DNA of 57,076 nucleotides from Ignavibacteria bacterium (GTDB lineage Bacteria > Bacteroidota > Ignavibacteria > Kapaibacteriales > UBA2268), in contig JAOAEE010000024.1 in NCBI GenBank assembly GCA_026416955.1, forward strand, positions 1-57,076. The letters run 5' to 3'. The notes beneath the pieces were generated by a model. That model made no database searches. It was not told the origin of the DNA and saw only the letters and a program-made list of their open reading frames with translations. Below, one piece after another: positions 44,618-53,493 of this stretch (its first letter is position 1; each line of letters begins with the position of its first letter). The translations under genes were made by a program, and so were the position numbers.

Positions 44618-45433
44618 TTATGTATTTTTGACAAGAATAAAAGATGCTTCGGTTGCAAATATCTCTCTAATTAGATTAAAAGACAAAAACTTAGGTAATC
44701 TTACTGGATTTAACCCAAATTTATACTTGTAAACTGGGCGCACAAGGAAAAACTCAAATGCTTTGATACTCATACCAGATAATTTAACAGCCGACAAAAA
44801 CTTTTTTATTGTTAATCTAATACTCCTTAACCTAACAACTTCTTCAACATCGGCTAAACGACCATTTTCGAGAAACAAATTAAAAATTGGGTCTGGAATC
44901 CAATGCAAATATGGTATTTTGCTAAAAAAATTTTGAATTTGATGTTGATGCCCGCCGAATGGGGAATAATACGGAGGGAAAGTTACATACAGATATCCCC
45001 CTATTTTTAGAAGCTTTTTAATTTTCTGCAAAGCCAACTCGGGTTCTTCTAAATGTTCAATTACATCGCGTAAAATAACAAGGTCGAACGAACCTTCCCA
45101 TTCCTTTGGAATATCGTCAGTAAGTATGTTGTGACTAATAAAAGAAATAGGAAAATTGAAAGCCTCTGCAATAACTCTTCCAGCATCTAATCGCGATTGG
45201 ACAATATCGGTTGCAAGACAATTTTGCGAACCATATTCTGCAAATGCAAACAAAACACCACCTTCGGCACTTCCAATTTCGCATATAGATTTACCACTTG
45301 GGTCAAACCCTATTTTTTGAAAATATGGAATAATGTAGTTCTTGCTCAATTTATATTGATACAACCAGTAATAGGAGTAATACCAACTTAAACCTAGTTC
45401 ATTTATAGTTTTTTCGACAAAATTTGTGTCCAT
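44618..45433 (-). CDS. class I SAM-dependent methyltransferase
   Basis: A 271-residue enzyme with motif I ICEIGSAEGGVLF (about residues 48-60), motif II region CLATDIVQSRLDAG, and motif IV DLVILRDVIEHLEEPELALQKI, as in the UbiE/Methyltransf_11 group. The C-terminal half is aromatic-rich and probably binds the acceptor. The surrounding glycosyltransferases suggest a lipid or glycan acceptor. The start at 45433 is the first ATG; a TTG five codons earlier is in frame. It is divergent from the next glycosyltransferase. Confidence 0.82.
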   Translation of the reverse strand: MDTNFVEKTINELGLSWYYSYYWLYQYKLSKNYIIPYFQKIGFDPSGKSICEIGSAEGGVLFAFAEYGSQNCLATDIVQSRLDAGRVIAEAFNFPISFISHNILTDDIPKEWEGSFDLVILRDVIEHLEEPELALQKIKKLLKIGGYLYVTFPPYYSPFGGHQHQIQNFFSKIPYLHWIPDPIFNLFLENGRLADVEEVVRLRSIRLTIKKFLSAVKLSGMSIKAFEFFLVRPVYKYKFGLNPVRLPKFLSFNLIREIFATEASFILVKNT

Positions 45434-45480
45434 ATCCAATTTCAACAAAAATTAATAACTTAAACGTCTAATTATTTGAA

Positions 45481-45488
45481 TAATTTTG
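45481..45488 (+). promoter_or_regulatory. TAATTTTG box next to start codon, possible leaderless transcript
   Basis: It matches TAnnTTTG and ends six bases before the ATG at 45495. If it is a functional -7 box, the transcript would begin at or within a few bases of the start codon. No -33 TTG is seen at the normal distance. Confidence 0.4.
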
Positions 45489-45494
45489 AAGTTT

Positions 45495-46625
45495 ATGAAA
45501 ATTGCATATCTTTCTACATTTTACCCATTTCGGGGCGGCATTGCTCAGTTCAATGCATCTTTGTTGCGTTCCCTATCCAAATATTGCGAAGTTCGCGCTT
45601 TCAACTTTAAAAGACAATATCCAAAACTTCTTTTCCCGGGGAAATCACAATTTGTCGATAAAAATGATAAAGTTGAAGCAATTGAAACATACCAAGTTTT
45701 GGATACAATTAATCCACTTTCATACTTTTCGACCGCAAGAAAAATCAAAAGCTATCAACCCGATATTGTTATAACAAAATATTGGATGCCTTTCTTTGCA
45801 CCCTCGCTTGGAACTGTACTCAAACTCTTAAAAAAACATACATTTAACATCGCTATTCTCGACAATGTCGACCCACACGAAAAATTCCCTTTTGCCCAAA
45901 TTTTGAACAAATATTTTATTCAGCAAAATCATTCTTTTGTTGTAATGAGCAATAAAGTCCTTAAGGACTTGTTGAAAATAAAACCTAAAGCAAACTTTAT
46001 TCTTGTTCAGCACCCTTTATACGACCATTTCGGAACACAAATAGAAAAAGAAAAAGCAAGGGATATACTTTCCTTACCCAAAAATCGAAAAATTTTACTA
46101 TTTTTTGGTTTTATACGGGAATACAAAGGTCTGGATATTTTACTCGAGGCAATTTCTTTGTTGCCCGAAGAATTTTTTCTTGTCGTTGCTGGAGAATCAT
46201 ATATTTCTATGGACAATTATTTAGAAATGATAGAAAAAAATAATCTTCAAAGTAAAGTAAAAATGTTTGTACGATATATTTCCGATAATGAAGTTCCTCT
46301 ATTTTTTTCTGCTGCCGATGTTTGCGTTCTTCCATATAAATCTGCCACTCAAAGTGGAATTGTTGGAATAGCATACCATTTTGAATTGCCAGTAGTTGCC
46401 ACTCGCGTTGGAGGCTTGCACGAGATGATTGAACCATTTGGGACTGGCATTATGGTCGACAAACCGGACCCCAACGAGTTAGCCCAAAAAATTTTGCAAT
46501 TTTTCGAGCATCCATTAGAAAAATTCAAAAAAGGTATTGATAAGTATAAATCGATTGCAAATTGGGATTTTCTTGCAACAAAAATTATTCACGAGTACAA
46601 CTTTTTCAAAGGTAAAAGAGAATGA
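45495..46625 (+). CDS. glycosyltransferase family 4
   Basis: A 376-residue GT-B enzyme. The N-terminal loop FYPFRGGIAQFNASLL is the usual glycine-rich acceptor-side motif. The donor domain has FFGFIREYKGLDILLEAISLL, VVAGESYISMDNY and the motif FSAADVCVLPYKSATQSGIVGIA with the terminal glutamates replaced as in related sequences. It belongs to the surface glycan block by position. It ends 28 bases before the convergent Spy-like gene. Confidence 0.88.
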   Translation: MKIAYLSTFYPFRGGIAQFNASLLRSLSKYCEVRAFNFKRQYPKLLFPGKSQFVDKNDKVEAIETYQVLDTINPLSYFSTARKIKSYQPDIVITKYWMPFFAPSLGTVLKLLKKHTFNIAILDNVDPHEKFPFAQILNKYFIQQNHSFVVMSNKVLKDLLKIKPKANFILVQHPLYDHFGTQIEKEKARDILSLPKNRKILLFFGFIREYKGLDILLEAISLLPEEFFLVVAGESYISMDNYLEMIEKNNLQSKVKMFVRYISDNEVPLFFSAADVCVLPYKSATQSGIVGIAYHFELPVVATRVGGLHEMIEPFGTGIMVDKPDPNELAQKILQFFEHPLEKFKKGIDKYKSIANWDFLATKIIHEYNFFKGKRE

Positions 46626-46653
46626 ATTTCCAATTCGCTAAAAGAATAAAATA

Positions 46654-47196
46654 TTAACGGAAAATTTCTATTTCTTCTTCATCAACTGGTGGTTTCCTTG
46701 GCGATTTTGGTTTACCATTTTTTTCGTTCCAACCTTTACCTTTTGCACGTTCGATAATTGCTTGTTGCAACCTTTCACGAAAGCGATTTTCGAAAACCAG
46801 ATATTTGGCAAATTGTTCTTCCGATAAAATGCTTTTTATTTCTTTTTGCTGTTCTAGCAAAGTGTTAAGAAAATCTCTTTGCAAATCCATAACTTTTTGC
46901 GATTGCTTCGAAATCTCGTCCTTACTGGCTTTTTTCCGAAGAAGATATTCTAAATCCAAAATTGCTTCTTCGAGCTTTTCTTGTTTTTCGCGAACTATTT
47001 TTTCTATCGAAGTATATTTAATAAGAAACTTTTCTGCTGTTTTCTCGTCTAAGTCCAAAACCTCCAAGAGCTTCATTTTTTTGAACTCGGCAATTCTTTC
47101 TTTTGCACGAAATGCAGGTTGAGAAAATACATTTGAAGCAACACAAACGATTGCAAAAAGAACCACTACGGCACTTTTGAAATTAAATTTGAACAT
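46654..47196 (-). CDS. Spy/CpxP-like periplasmic helical protein
   Basis: A 180-residue exported protein with a signal peptide (to about residue 25, NVFSQP). The mature part is almost entirely long amphipathic helices (about 30-150) with an LDLDEKTAEKF segment and an ILSEEQFAKYL turn, resembling the LTxxQ repeats of Spy/CpxP/ZraP proteins. Those proteins act as periplasmic chaperones or stress sensors. It overlaps the anti-sigma gene by 14 bases, so it is the third gene of the ECF operon and probably both a target and a modulator of it. Confidence 0.7.
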   Translation of the reverse strand: MFKFNFKSAVVVLFAIVCVASNVFSQPAFRAKERIAEFKKMKLLEVLDLDEKTAEKFLIKYTSIEKIVREKQEKLEEAILDLEYLLRKKASKDEISKQSQKVMDLQRDFLNTLLEQQKEIKSILSEEQFAKYLVFENRFRERLQQAIIERAKGKGWNEKNGKPKSPRKPPVDEEEIEIFR

Positions 47197-47881
47197 CTTT
47201 TAACTCCTCTATTAATTTTTGAAAATTATTCTCATCAATTTTGTCTAAGTTTTTAAATAAATCAAAATATGGTGGAGTAAAACCGACACTCTTTTCGTTT
47301 ACAATAAAATCGACTATTTGCTCGGAAACTAATTCATCGAGGAAATCAACTGCTGGTTCGTAAGAATTATCCTGTTCTAATGGTATTGCCGACACTATTT
47401 CCGGAAGTATGTTTAAATCGAGTTGTTGTTCGTTTGCAAGATTAGCCAATTCATCAAGTTGGGGAAAGATTAAGGGGTTGTTGTCCAAAGTATCTGCTTT
47501 CTTTACGACTTGCGTTGGGTTAACATCAAATTTTCTTGCAATTGGGAAGAAAATTGAAATTGCAATTAAAATAATTCCCAACCCAGCAACAAGAGTAACA
47601 AATCCGGGACGAGCAAGAATATTTAATGGGCTTCTCCTTTGTTTCAATCTTTCGTTCACTTTAACTGGGATATTTCTTGTTCTTTTTTCAACAAATTTAT
47701 CGATGTTTGCTTTTTCCAATTTGGAAAAGACTTTTCGAACATCTTCTATTTCTTGAACCAAGTCGGGAAAATTCAACAATGAATTCTCGAATTTTTCCAT
47801 TTCCTCTTTCGAAAGGCGACCAAAAATATAGTCGGGCATTCTTTCTTCCATCTCTTGTCTATCGAAAAATTGCTTTTCCAT
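47183..47881 (-). CDS. membrane anti-sigma factor (no zinc finger)
   Basis: A 232-residue single-pass protein: a cytoplasmic N-terminal helical region (1-90) with PDYIFGRLSKEEMEKFE, one transmembrane helix (94-112) and a 115-residue periplasmic part. The position one base after the ECF sigma gene and the topology identify it as the anti-sigma factor. The HxxxCxxC zinc motif found in many such proteins is missing, and there is no FecR domain. The signal is unknown. Confidence 0.78.
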   Translation of the reverse strand: MEKQFFDRQEMEERMPDYIFGRLSKEEMEKFENSLLNFPDLVQEIEDVRKVFSKLEKANIDKFVEKRTRNIPVKVNERLKQRRSPLNILARPGFVTLVAGLGIILIAISIFFPIARKFDVNPTQVVKKADTLDNNPLIFPQLDELANLANEQQLDLNILPEIVSAIPLEQDNSYEPAVDFLDELVSEQIVDFIVNEKSVGFTPPYFDLFKNLDKIDENNFQKLIEELKDVQI

Positions 47882-47882
47882 A

Positions 47883-48467
47883 CTAATCCTCCAAATATTG
47901 TTTCATTGCAAAAGCTATTTTTCTTACAGCGTGAAAATAATTTGCCTTCAATCCACCAATCGATGTCCCAAGTAGGTTCGATATCTGGGCAAAAGTTAAA
48001 TTGTCGAAATATCTTAAAGAAAAAACTTCTCGTTGCTTTTCGGGAAGCGAGGCAACAACTTCTAGAAATTTTTCTTCCAACTCCTTTTTTTCAACTCCAC
48101 CGTTTTGGGAGTTGTCGGGAAAGTCCAATCCTTTCTCCTCATCATCATTCGGAAAACCAAAGCGAACCAGTGTTACAAGTTTACGGCGACGAAGAAAATT
48201 TTTGCATTTGTTTACTGTTATCCTATAAAGCCAAGTTTTTAAAGAACTTTCTTGACGAAAGAATTTCAATTTTTGCAGTGCATCGATAAAAACCTCTTGG
48301 GTAATATCTTCGGCATCATCGTAATCTTTAACATATCGAAAAGCAATAAGGTAAACGAAATTTTTATAACGCTTAACAAACTCGTTTGCCGCTTGTTCTA
48401 CATTTCCTTTCGTAAACTCTTCGATAATTTCTTTATCAGTTTGCAAATTTATTGCCAAATTCAACAT
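47883..48467 (-). CDS. ECF-type RNA polymerase sigma factor
   Basis: A 194-residue sigma-70 family protein of the extracytoplasmic function group. Region 2 spans about residues 30-100 (FVYLIAFRYVKDYDDAEDITQEVFI, then SLKTWLYRITVNKCKNFLRR). A 35-residue charged linker follows. Region 4 is at 130-185 (LPEKQREVFSLRYFDNLTFAQISNLLG, then SIGGLKANYFHA). It heads a three-gene operon with its membrane anti-sigma factor and a Spy-like protein, suggesting an envelope-stress circuit. Confidence 0.94.
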   Translation of the reverse strand: MLNLAINLQTDKEIIEEFTKGNVEQAANEFVKRYKNFVYLIAFRYVKDYDDAEDITQEVFIDALQKLKFFRQESSLKTWLYRITVNKCKNFLRRRKLVTLVRFGFPNDDEEKGLDFPDNSQNGGVEKKELEEKFLEVVASLPEKQREVFSLRYFDNLTFAQISNLLGTSIGGLKANYFHAVRKIAFAMKQYLED

Positions 48468-48545
48468 TATCTATTCAAAATTAATTAAGTGAATTCAATT
48501 ATTTGACAAATAACCAAAGAAAAGGTTTAATCCACAGCGTTTTTT

Positions 48546-48553
48546 TAATTTTG
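48546..48553 (+). promoter_or_regulatory. TAATTTTG -7-type box before GT39-like gene
   Basis: It matches TAnnTTTG and ends 13 bases before the ATG at 48567, implying a very short 5' leader. No -33 TTG is seen at the normal distance. Confidence 0.4.
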
Positions 48554-48566
48554 CTTTTTTATTGTT

Positions 48567-50111
48567 ATGAAAAAAAATATTTTTTACTTTTCAATAATAA
48601 CATATTTTATTATCTCAATTCCATTTGTTTTTCTTCCATTTGGTTTCGATTACTCTATTTTTTGGTTAGGTGGTAAAATTCTAAATAATGGAGGGAAATT
48701 ATATGTCGATTTCATAGATATCAAACCACCTTTGTTATATTATTCTTTTTCTATTCTTTATTTCCTTTTTAAAAACAATATTTTGCTCTATCAAATTTTT
48801 AACACATCTATTCTTATTTTTACTGCAATTACGATAAATAAACTTACAACCTTTTTCACGCAAAATCAATGGTTAGGTTTTCTTTCTCCGATACCCTTTT
48901 TGTTCTTCATTGCTTCATTCAATTATAACTACATTTTCGAACCAGAATTAGTTTTCTCGTTGATATTTTGCTTAATAGCCTTACTTTTGTTCAAAAAATC
49001 CAATTCAATATTTCACATTGTCGTTGCAGGAATACTTTCTGGCATTGCATTTGGATTGAAGTATTCTTTTGGAATTATAGTCGTACCAACTATTATTTAT
49101 TTAATTACTGAAAGTCAACCACAAGCTCGGTTCAAATTGGTTACAGTTTACCTATTAAGCTTTTTTATCACTTCATTTATTCCATTTTTTATTCTTTATT
49201 TTCAAAATGGTTCACTGAAAGATTTTATTTTCATTTGGAATTTTTTAAACTATTATCAATCAACTTCGATTTTGTATCATAAAAATTTAAAAAGAATTTC
49301 GAATAATCTTGAAATAATTTTGGGCGTCCATTATTCTCTTGTTTTTTCATTTGCTTTTTTCTATTCAGTTTGGAATATTCTCAAAGGAAAAAACGATTTC
49401 AATTTATCCCCAAATAAATATCATAATTTCTTACTTATTAGCCTTTGCTTCATTTTCTTGTCCATTGTGGTCGAGCATCAATTTTTGAATTATCACTTCA
49501 TTCGTATATCAAGTATTAGCTCAATTTACTCTGGTTTAGGTATTTACTTGATTTTCAAAGAAGCAAAATCGTTGTCTCGGAAACTGCTTCTTATCTTGAT
49601 ACCTATAGCGATATTTTTCATAATTTTTTATACACCATTGCCAAGATATTCCCGAACCGCAATTCCAACCTTTTTATACTTTACTAATAAGGAAAAATAC
49701 ATCGACTATTTCGAAAATCCTACAACTGCCAATACATTACTAAGGCAACATACAACAATAGCAAACTATATCAACACGGAAATAAATCCATCCGATACAG
49801 TTATTATTATTGGTGGAGCAGCACAAATTTACACAATGCTTCGCGATTGTCGTACTTCGGCTTTTCCTACCTCGGTTTTTATTCTTTCAAATTTTAAAAA
49901 ACCAAACGATTGGGAAGAACGGTTTGTCAAAGAATTAAACTCAGCAAAATACATTGTTATACAAGACTTCGACCATACACATTTCTTTGGGAAAGAGATT
50001 TCCTCGTGGGAGGCATTTAACCAAAACGAGAAATATAAAAAGATACTGGAAAGTAAATATAAATTGACACTTAAAACCTTCTCGTTTTATGTATACAAAA
50101 GGAGAAACTAA
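48567..50111 (+). CDS. polytopic membrane glycosyltransferase (GT39/GT83-like)
   Basis: A 514-residue membrane protein with about ten to twelve hydrophobic helices up to residue 375 and a soluble C-terminal domain of about 130 residues. The first loop has GGKILNNGGKLYVDFIDIKPPLLYYSF, with the acidic residue and PPL motif of Dol-P-mannose-type and ArnT-like transferases that use polyprenyl-phosphate sugars. The C-terminal domain (TVIIIGGAAQIYTMLRD) is typical. It likely glycosylates proteins or lipids on the periplasmic face. The next gene starts directly after its stop. Confidence 0.78.
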   Translation: MKKNIFYFSIITYFIISIPFVFLPFGFDYSIFWLGGKILNNGGKLYVDFIDIKPPLLYYSFSILYFLFKNNILLYQIFNTSILIFTAITINKLTTFFTQNQWLGFLSPIPFLFFIASFNYNYIFEPELVFSLIFCLIALLLFKKSNSIFHIVVAGILSGIAFGLKYSFGIIVVPTIIYLITESQPQARFKLVTVYLLSFFITSFIPFFILYFQNGSLKDFIFIWNFLNYYQSTSILYHKNLKRISNNLEIILGVHYSLVFSFAFFYSVWNILKGKNDFNLSPNKYHNFLLISLCFIFLSIVVEHQFLNYHFIRISSISSIYSGLGIYLIFKEAKSLSRKLLLILIPIAIFFIIFYTPLPRYSRTAIPTFLYFTNKEKYIDYFENPTTANTLLRQHTTIANYINTEINPSDTVIIIGGAAQIYTMLRDCRTSAFPTSVFILSNFKKPNDWEERFVKELNSAKYIVIQDFDHTHFFGKEISSWEAFNQNEKYKKILESKYKLTLKTFSFYVYKRRN

Positions 50112-51050
50112 ATGTATTTTGAAGTAGCTGGTATAACAGTCAATCCACTAATTCCACCACTTGTTGCATTCTTAATTTCAGTATTTACTTCAACTGGTGG
50201 GGTAAGCGGAGCGTTTATTATTTTACCATTCCAAGTTAGCGTACTTGGTTTCACCTCGCCATCGGTTAGTGCAACGAATCAATTATACAATGTTGTTGCA
50301 ATTCCAAGTGGGGTTTACCGATACATTCGCGAAGGCAGAATGATTTGGCCACTTACTTGGATAGTTATCGCTGGAACCTTACCCGGAGTACTAATTGGAG
50401 CCTTTGTTAGAATAAATTACCTAACAAATCCGACGTACTTCAAGATATTTGCTGGCTTTGTCCTTCTTTATATTGGTTTCAGAATTTTACGAGAAAACCT
50501 TTCGAAAAAGAAACCACACACTCTCGAAGCTGAACAAAAGTTCAACGAAATTGTTAAGGGACACAAGACAGAGAAAGGGAAAATCAAACTTCCAAAAGCA
50601 AAAGTTCTACAATTTAATTTCAAAATTCTTGAATATGAATTCGTTGGAGAAAGGTTTAAAGTCAAAACTGTTCCTATTTTCATAATTAGTTCCATTGTTG
50701 GTATCGTTGGGGGTATTTATGGTATCGGCGGTGGAGCAATAATGGCTCCGATTTATGTTACTTTTTTCAACTTGCCAGTATATACTGTTGCCGGACCAGC
50801 ACTTATGGGCACATTTATCACTTCGGTTTTTGGAGTGATTATTTTTGAAATACTTGCTCCTTTCTACCCAACTCTTTCGGTTGCACCCGATTGGAAGCTT
50901 GGCATTCTGTTCGGAATTGGAGGGTTTCTTGGAATGTATGTTGGCGCTCGCCTACAAAAATATTTGCCAGCTAAAATCATTAAGTTGATTCTAAGTGTTG
51001 CTATATTATTCCTTGGAATTCGCTACATCTTAAACTTTGTTTGGAAATAA
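50112..51050 (+). CDS. TauE/SafE family permease
   Basis: A 312-residue membrane protein with about eight helices in two inverted halves. The glycine-rich repeat motifs VFTSTGGVSGAFIILP (about residues 22-37) and VGGIYGIGGGAIMAPI (about 198-213) mark the sulfite exporter TauE/SafE family. A charged cytoplasmic loop at 135-175 separates the halves. Substrates in the family include sulfite, sulfoacetate and other anions. A link to the dsr operon 40 kb away is only speculation. It starts immediately after the upstream stop, with AGGAG in place. Confidence 0.9.
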   Translation: MYFEVAGITVNPLIPPLVAFLISVFTSTGGVSGAFIILPFQVSVLGFTSPSVSATNQLYNVVAIPSGVYRYIREGRMIWPLTWIVIAGTLPGVLIGAFVRINYLTNPTYFKIFAGFVLLYIGFRILRENLSKKKPHTLEAEQKFNEIVKGHKTEKGKIKLPKAKVLQFNFKILEYEFVGERFKVKTVPIFIISSIVGIVGGIYGIGGGAIMAPIYVTFFNLPVYTVAGPALMGTFITSVFGVIIFEILAPFYPTLSVAPDWKLGILFGIGGFLGMYVGARLQKYLPAKIIKLILSVAILFLGIRYILNFVWK

Positions 51051-51110
51051 GTAACAACTTTCATACATTGTTTGGGCTAAAAAATTCTAAAAATCATTAA
51101 CAATTTAATA

Positions 51111-52307
51111 CTAATCTTCTTTGTAGTAGTTCGGAGGGAAAAGGTAATGTTCTGGGCCGGTTTTAATATTCAATTTTTCCGATGGGTCGCCAAAATGGTA
51201 TTTCACCGAGTTAATTCTACTTGCAATTGCCTCGACAATCACGGAAACATCCCTTACTCTGTGCACATCAATGGGATTTATTACAATTGGAACCTCGAGA
51301 ATCGACCCCGGAAAGGTTCCAGAACTAAATCTTGATTGCACTGAATACTTCAATATTCGTTTGTAAATTTTATATTCTGCATCAATCAGCTCTGAATCGG
51401 GTATTTTTGTGTATTCTTCAAGGAGTTCCGTTTCGCTTAAAGAAGCCATTGGGATACCACTGTAATTGTTTTGTTTCGATTTGATGTAATTAAACATAAA
51501 GTCGTGGACTTTTTCAATAAGATTTTTCTGTGAGTATAAAAACACTATGCTTTCGATTTCTGTAATAGATTTAAATCGATTGACACCAAACAATTGTGTA
51601 ATATCGAAAATCCCAGCACCACGAATTTCAATCCACCTACGAACCGATTGGTTCCCATATCCTAAAAGTTTGTGCCCAAATTTCCTAATTACAAAAATTA
51701 AATCGTCGGCAACAAACAAATGACCTTTTGCAACAAGCTCCATCGTCAGTTCGCTTTTACCAATTCCGCTATCGCCTATGATTAGTATTCCGACGCTAAA
51801 TACTTCAACTAAGTTCCCGTGCAAAGATGCTTTCGGAGCAAAAACATCATCGAGTATGTCCATTAGTCTGTAAACAAATATTGGGGTTTTGCCCCGAAAA
51901 CCAAAGACTGGAATTCCTTTTTCCAAGAAAATATCTATGAAACTATTCTCAATTTCATATTCCCCATAATTAGTGAAAAAGAGACAAGGAATTCTATGAT
52001 TAGCTATTTGTTTTAATCTCTGGTATCTTATCTCGGGTTCCAACTCGTTTAAATATTCGATTTCCGTTCTCCCGAAAATCAAGATTGAATCTTCAACAAA
52101 GTTTTTTGTGTATCCCGATAAAGCAAAATGTGGTCGAATAACAGTTGGATGACGTACCAACTTTTTCTTCAAATCGATATTCCTTTCATCGAAAAGTGGA
52201 ACCAGCCCAAACTCGTTTCTCTTTTCCTTTACAATAGATGCAACATCCACTTGTTCATTTTTTATGGTGTTTTGTTCAATTACTATTGTTTCTTCGTCCC
52301 TATCCAT
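51111..52307 (-). CDS. HPr kinase/phosphorylase homologue, enlarged
   Basis: A 398-residue protein, longer than the usual roughly 310. The core is clear: LHGNL with the His at 163, Walker A GDSGIGKSE at 178-186, VADDLIF at 199-205, and the HprK signature EIRGAGIFDITQLFG at 227-241. There is an N-terminal extension of about 25 residues and an insertion or divergent region at about 255-330. The usual P-loop-like VPVRPGRN near the C-terminus reads VPIVINPID. HPr itself and other PTS genes are not in the window. The substrate could be HPr or another small protein. Confidence 0.82.
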   Translation of the reverse strand: MDRDEETIVIEQNTIKNEQVDVASIVKEKRNEFGLVPLFDERNIDLKKKLVRHPTVIRPHFALSGYTKNFVEDSILIFGRTEIEYLNELEPEIRYQRLKQIANHRIPCLFFTNYGEYEIENSFIDIFLEKGIPVFGFRGKTPIFVYRLMDILDDVFAPKASLHGNLVEVFSVGILIIGDSGIGKSELTMELVAKGHLFVADDLIFVIRKFGHKLLGYGNQSVRRWIEIRGAGIFDITQLFGVNRFKSITEIESIVFLYSQKNLIEKVHDFMFNYIKSKQNNYSGIPMASLSETELLEEYTKIPDSELIDAEYKIYKRILKYSVQSRFSSGTFPGSILEVPIVINPIDVHRVRDVSVIVEAIASRINSVKYHFGDPSEKLNIKTGPEHYLFPPNYYKED

Positions 52308-52375
52308 AGTAATCCATTGATATTATAAAAAATAAAATTACAAAAGAAATACCAACTATTTTTCAGTAACTATAT

Positions 52376-52383
52376 TAATTTTG
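52376..52383 (+). promoter_or_regulatory. TAATTTTG -7-type box before LD-carboxypeptidase gene
   Basis: It matches TAnnTTTG, 60 bases before the ATG at 52444. No -33 TTG is seen. Confidence 0.35.
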
Positions 52384-52443
52384 AATAGAAAATAATCTTT
52401 GAAAAGTTTTTTTATTTTGCTTTTTCAACAACTGGTGCAAGAA

Positions 52444-53493
52444 ATGTTTTCAAGAAGAAGTTTGCTTTCCCTTTTAGGTTTGAGTATTCTTGAACTTTCC
52501 TCTTTAAAAGTTCTTTCGATTTCGAAAAACAGTTCAAATGGAATGACTTTAATTAAACCAAATAGCCTCAAAGAGAACGACATAGTCGGGGTTGTTGCTC
52601 CGGGGACAGCAGTCCCCAGTCCCGATGACTTATTCCGCGCAAAGGAAATTTTGTCGAAATTGAACTTGCGAGCAAAGTTCAGCTCCAATATTTCCAAAGG
52701 AACAAATTATAGAACACGCTCTATTCAAGAAAGGTTGGACGATTTGATGAATATGTTTTTGGACAAAGATGTTCGAGCTATTTTCTGCATTCGAGGTGGA
52801 TATGGGAGTGGCCAACTTCTCGATAAAATTGATTATTCGATAATCCGCAACAATCCAAAGATTTTCGTAGGATATAGCGATATTACTGCTTTACATATTG
52901 CTTTCAACAAATTCGCTCGAATTGTTACTTTTCACGGTCCAGTCCTTCTCTCACCTTTTTCGCGCTATACATTTGAATTGCTAAGAAATCTACTTTTCGG
53001 TAAAGAGAAACAACCTAAAATCCAAAATCCATTTGAAACGGAAACAATTCGCTCGACACATTACATTCGAACAATTAAGACTGGAAAAGCTCAAGGAATT
53101 GTTGTTGGTGGAAACTTATCGATTATTTGTTCTCTTTTGGGAACACCTTTTGAGTATGATTTCAACGATACCATTCTTGTTTTGGAAGATGTCCAAGAAG
53201 AACCATATCGAATCGACCGAATGCTAAACCAATTAAGGCTTGCGGGTATATTTAAAAAAGTAAATGGTTTGATTTTTGGTGAATGTAACGATTGTGTTCC
53301 TTCAACGCAAAATGTTTGGGATTTTTCGCTTGGGGAAGTATTGGATAATTACTTCTCGAACTTAAACAAACCATCCTTTTATGGCCTTTGCATAGGACAT
53401 ACTTCCGACCAGGCTACTTTCCCAATTGGAGTTGCCGCAGAAATTGATGCAGAAAAAGGAACATTAACCTACTTAGATAATATTTTGGATTAA
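52444..53493 (+). CDS. LD-carboxypeptidase (S66 family)
   Basis: A 349-residue serine peptidase that removes terminal D-Ala from muropeptide tetrapeptides. The catalytic triad is visible: Ser145 in VGYSDITAL, Glu248 in VLEDVQEEPYR, and His319 in CIGHTSDQ. The conserved FCIRGGYGS segment at 114-122 is present. The N-terminus begins SRRSLLSLLGLS, a twin-arginine-like or lipid-free signal, whereas the common cytoplasmic LdcA has none; export is therefore possible. The frame runs back to a TTG at 52399, but the ATG at 52444 is preferred. Confidence 0.88.
   Translation: MFSRRSLLSLLGLSILELSSLKVLSISKNSSNGMTLIKPNSLKENDIVGVVAPGTAVPSPDDLFRAKEILSKLNLRAKFSSNISKGTNYRTRSIQERLDDLMNMFLDKDVRAIFCIRGGYGSGQLLDKIDYSIIRNNPKIFVGYSDITALHIAFNKFARIVTFHGPVLLSPFSRYTFELLRNLLFGKEKQPKIQNPFETETIRSTHYIRTIKTGKAQGIVVGGNLSIICSLLGTPFEYDFNDTILVLEDVQEEPYRIDRMLNQLRLAGIFKKVNGLIFGECNDCVPSTQNVWDFSLGEVLDNYFSNLNKPSFYGLCIGHTSDQATFPIGVAAEIDAEKGTLTYLDNILD

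Noticed and set aside
50112-51050. TauE/SafE permease as part of the dsr sulfur system
   Set aside because: It lies about 40 kb from the dsr operon beside a glycosyltransferase gene, and the family carries varied anions; the link is only by name.
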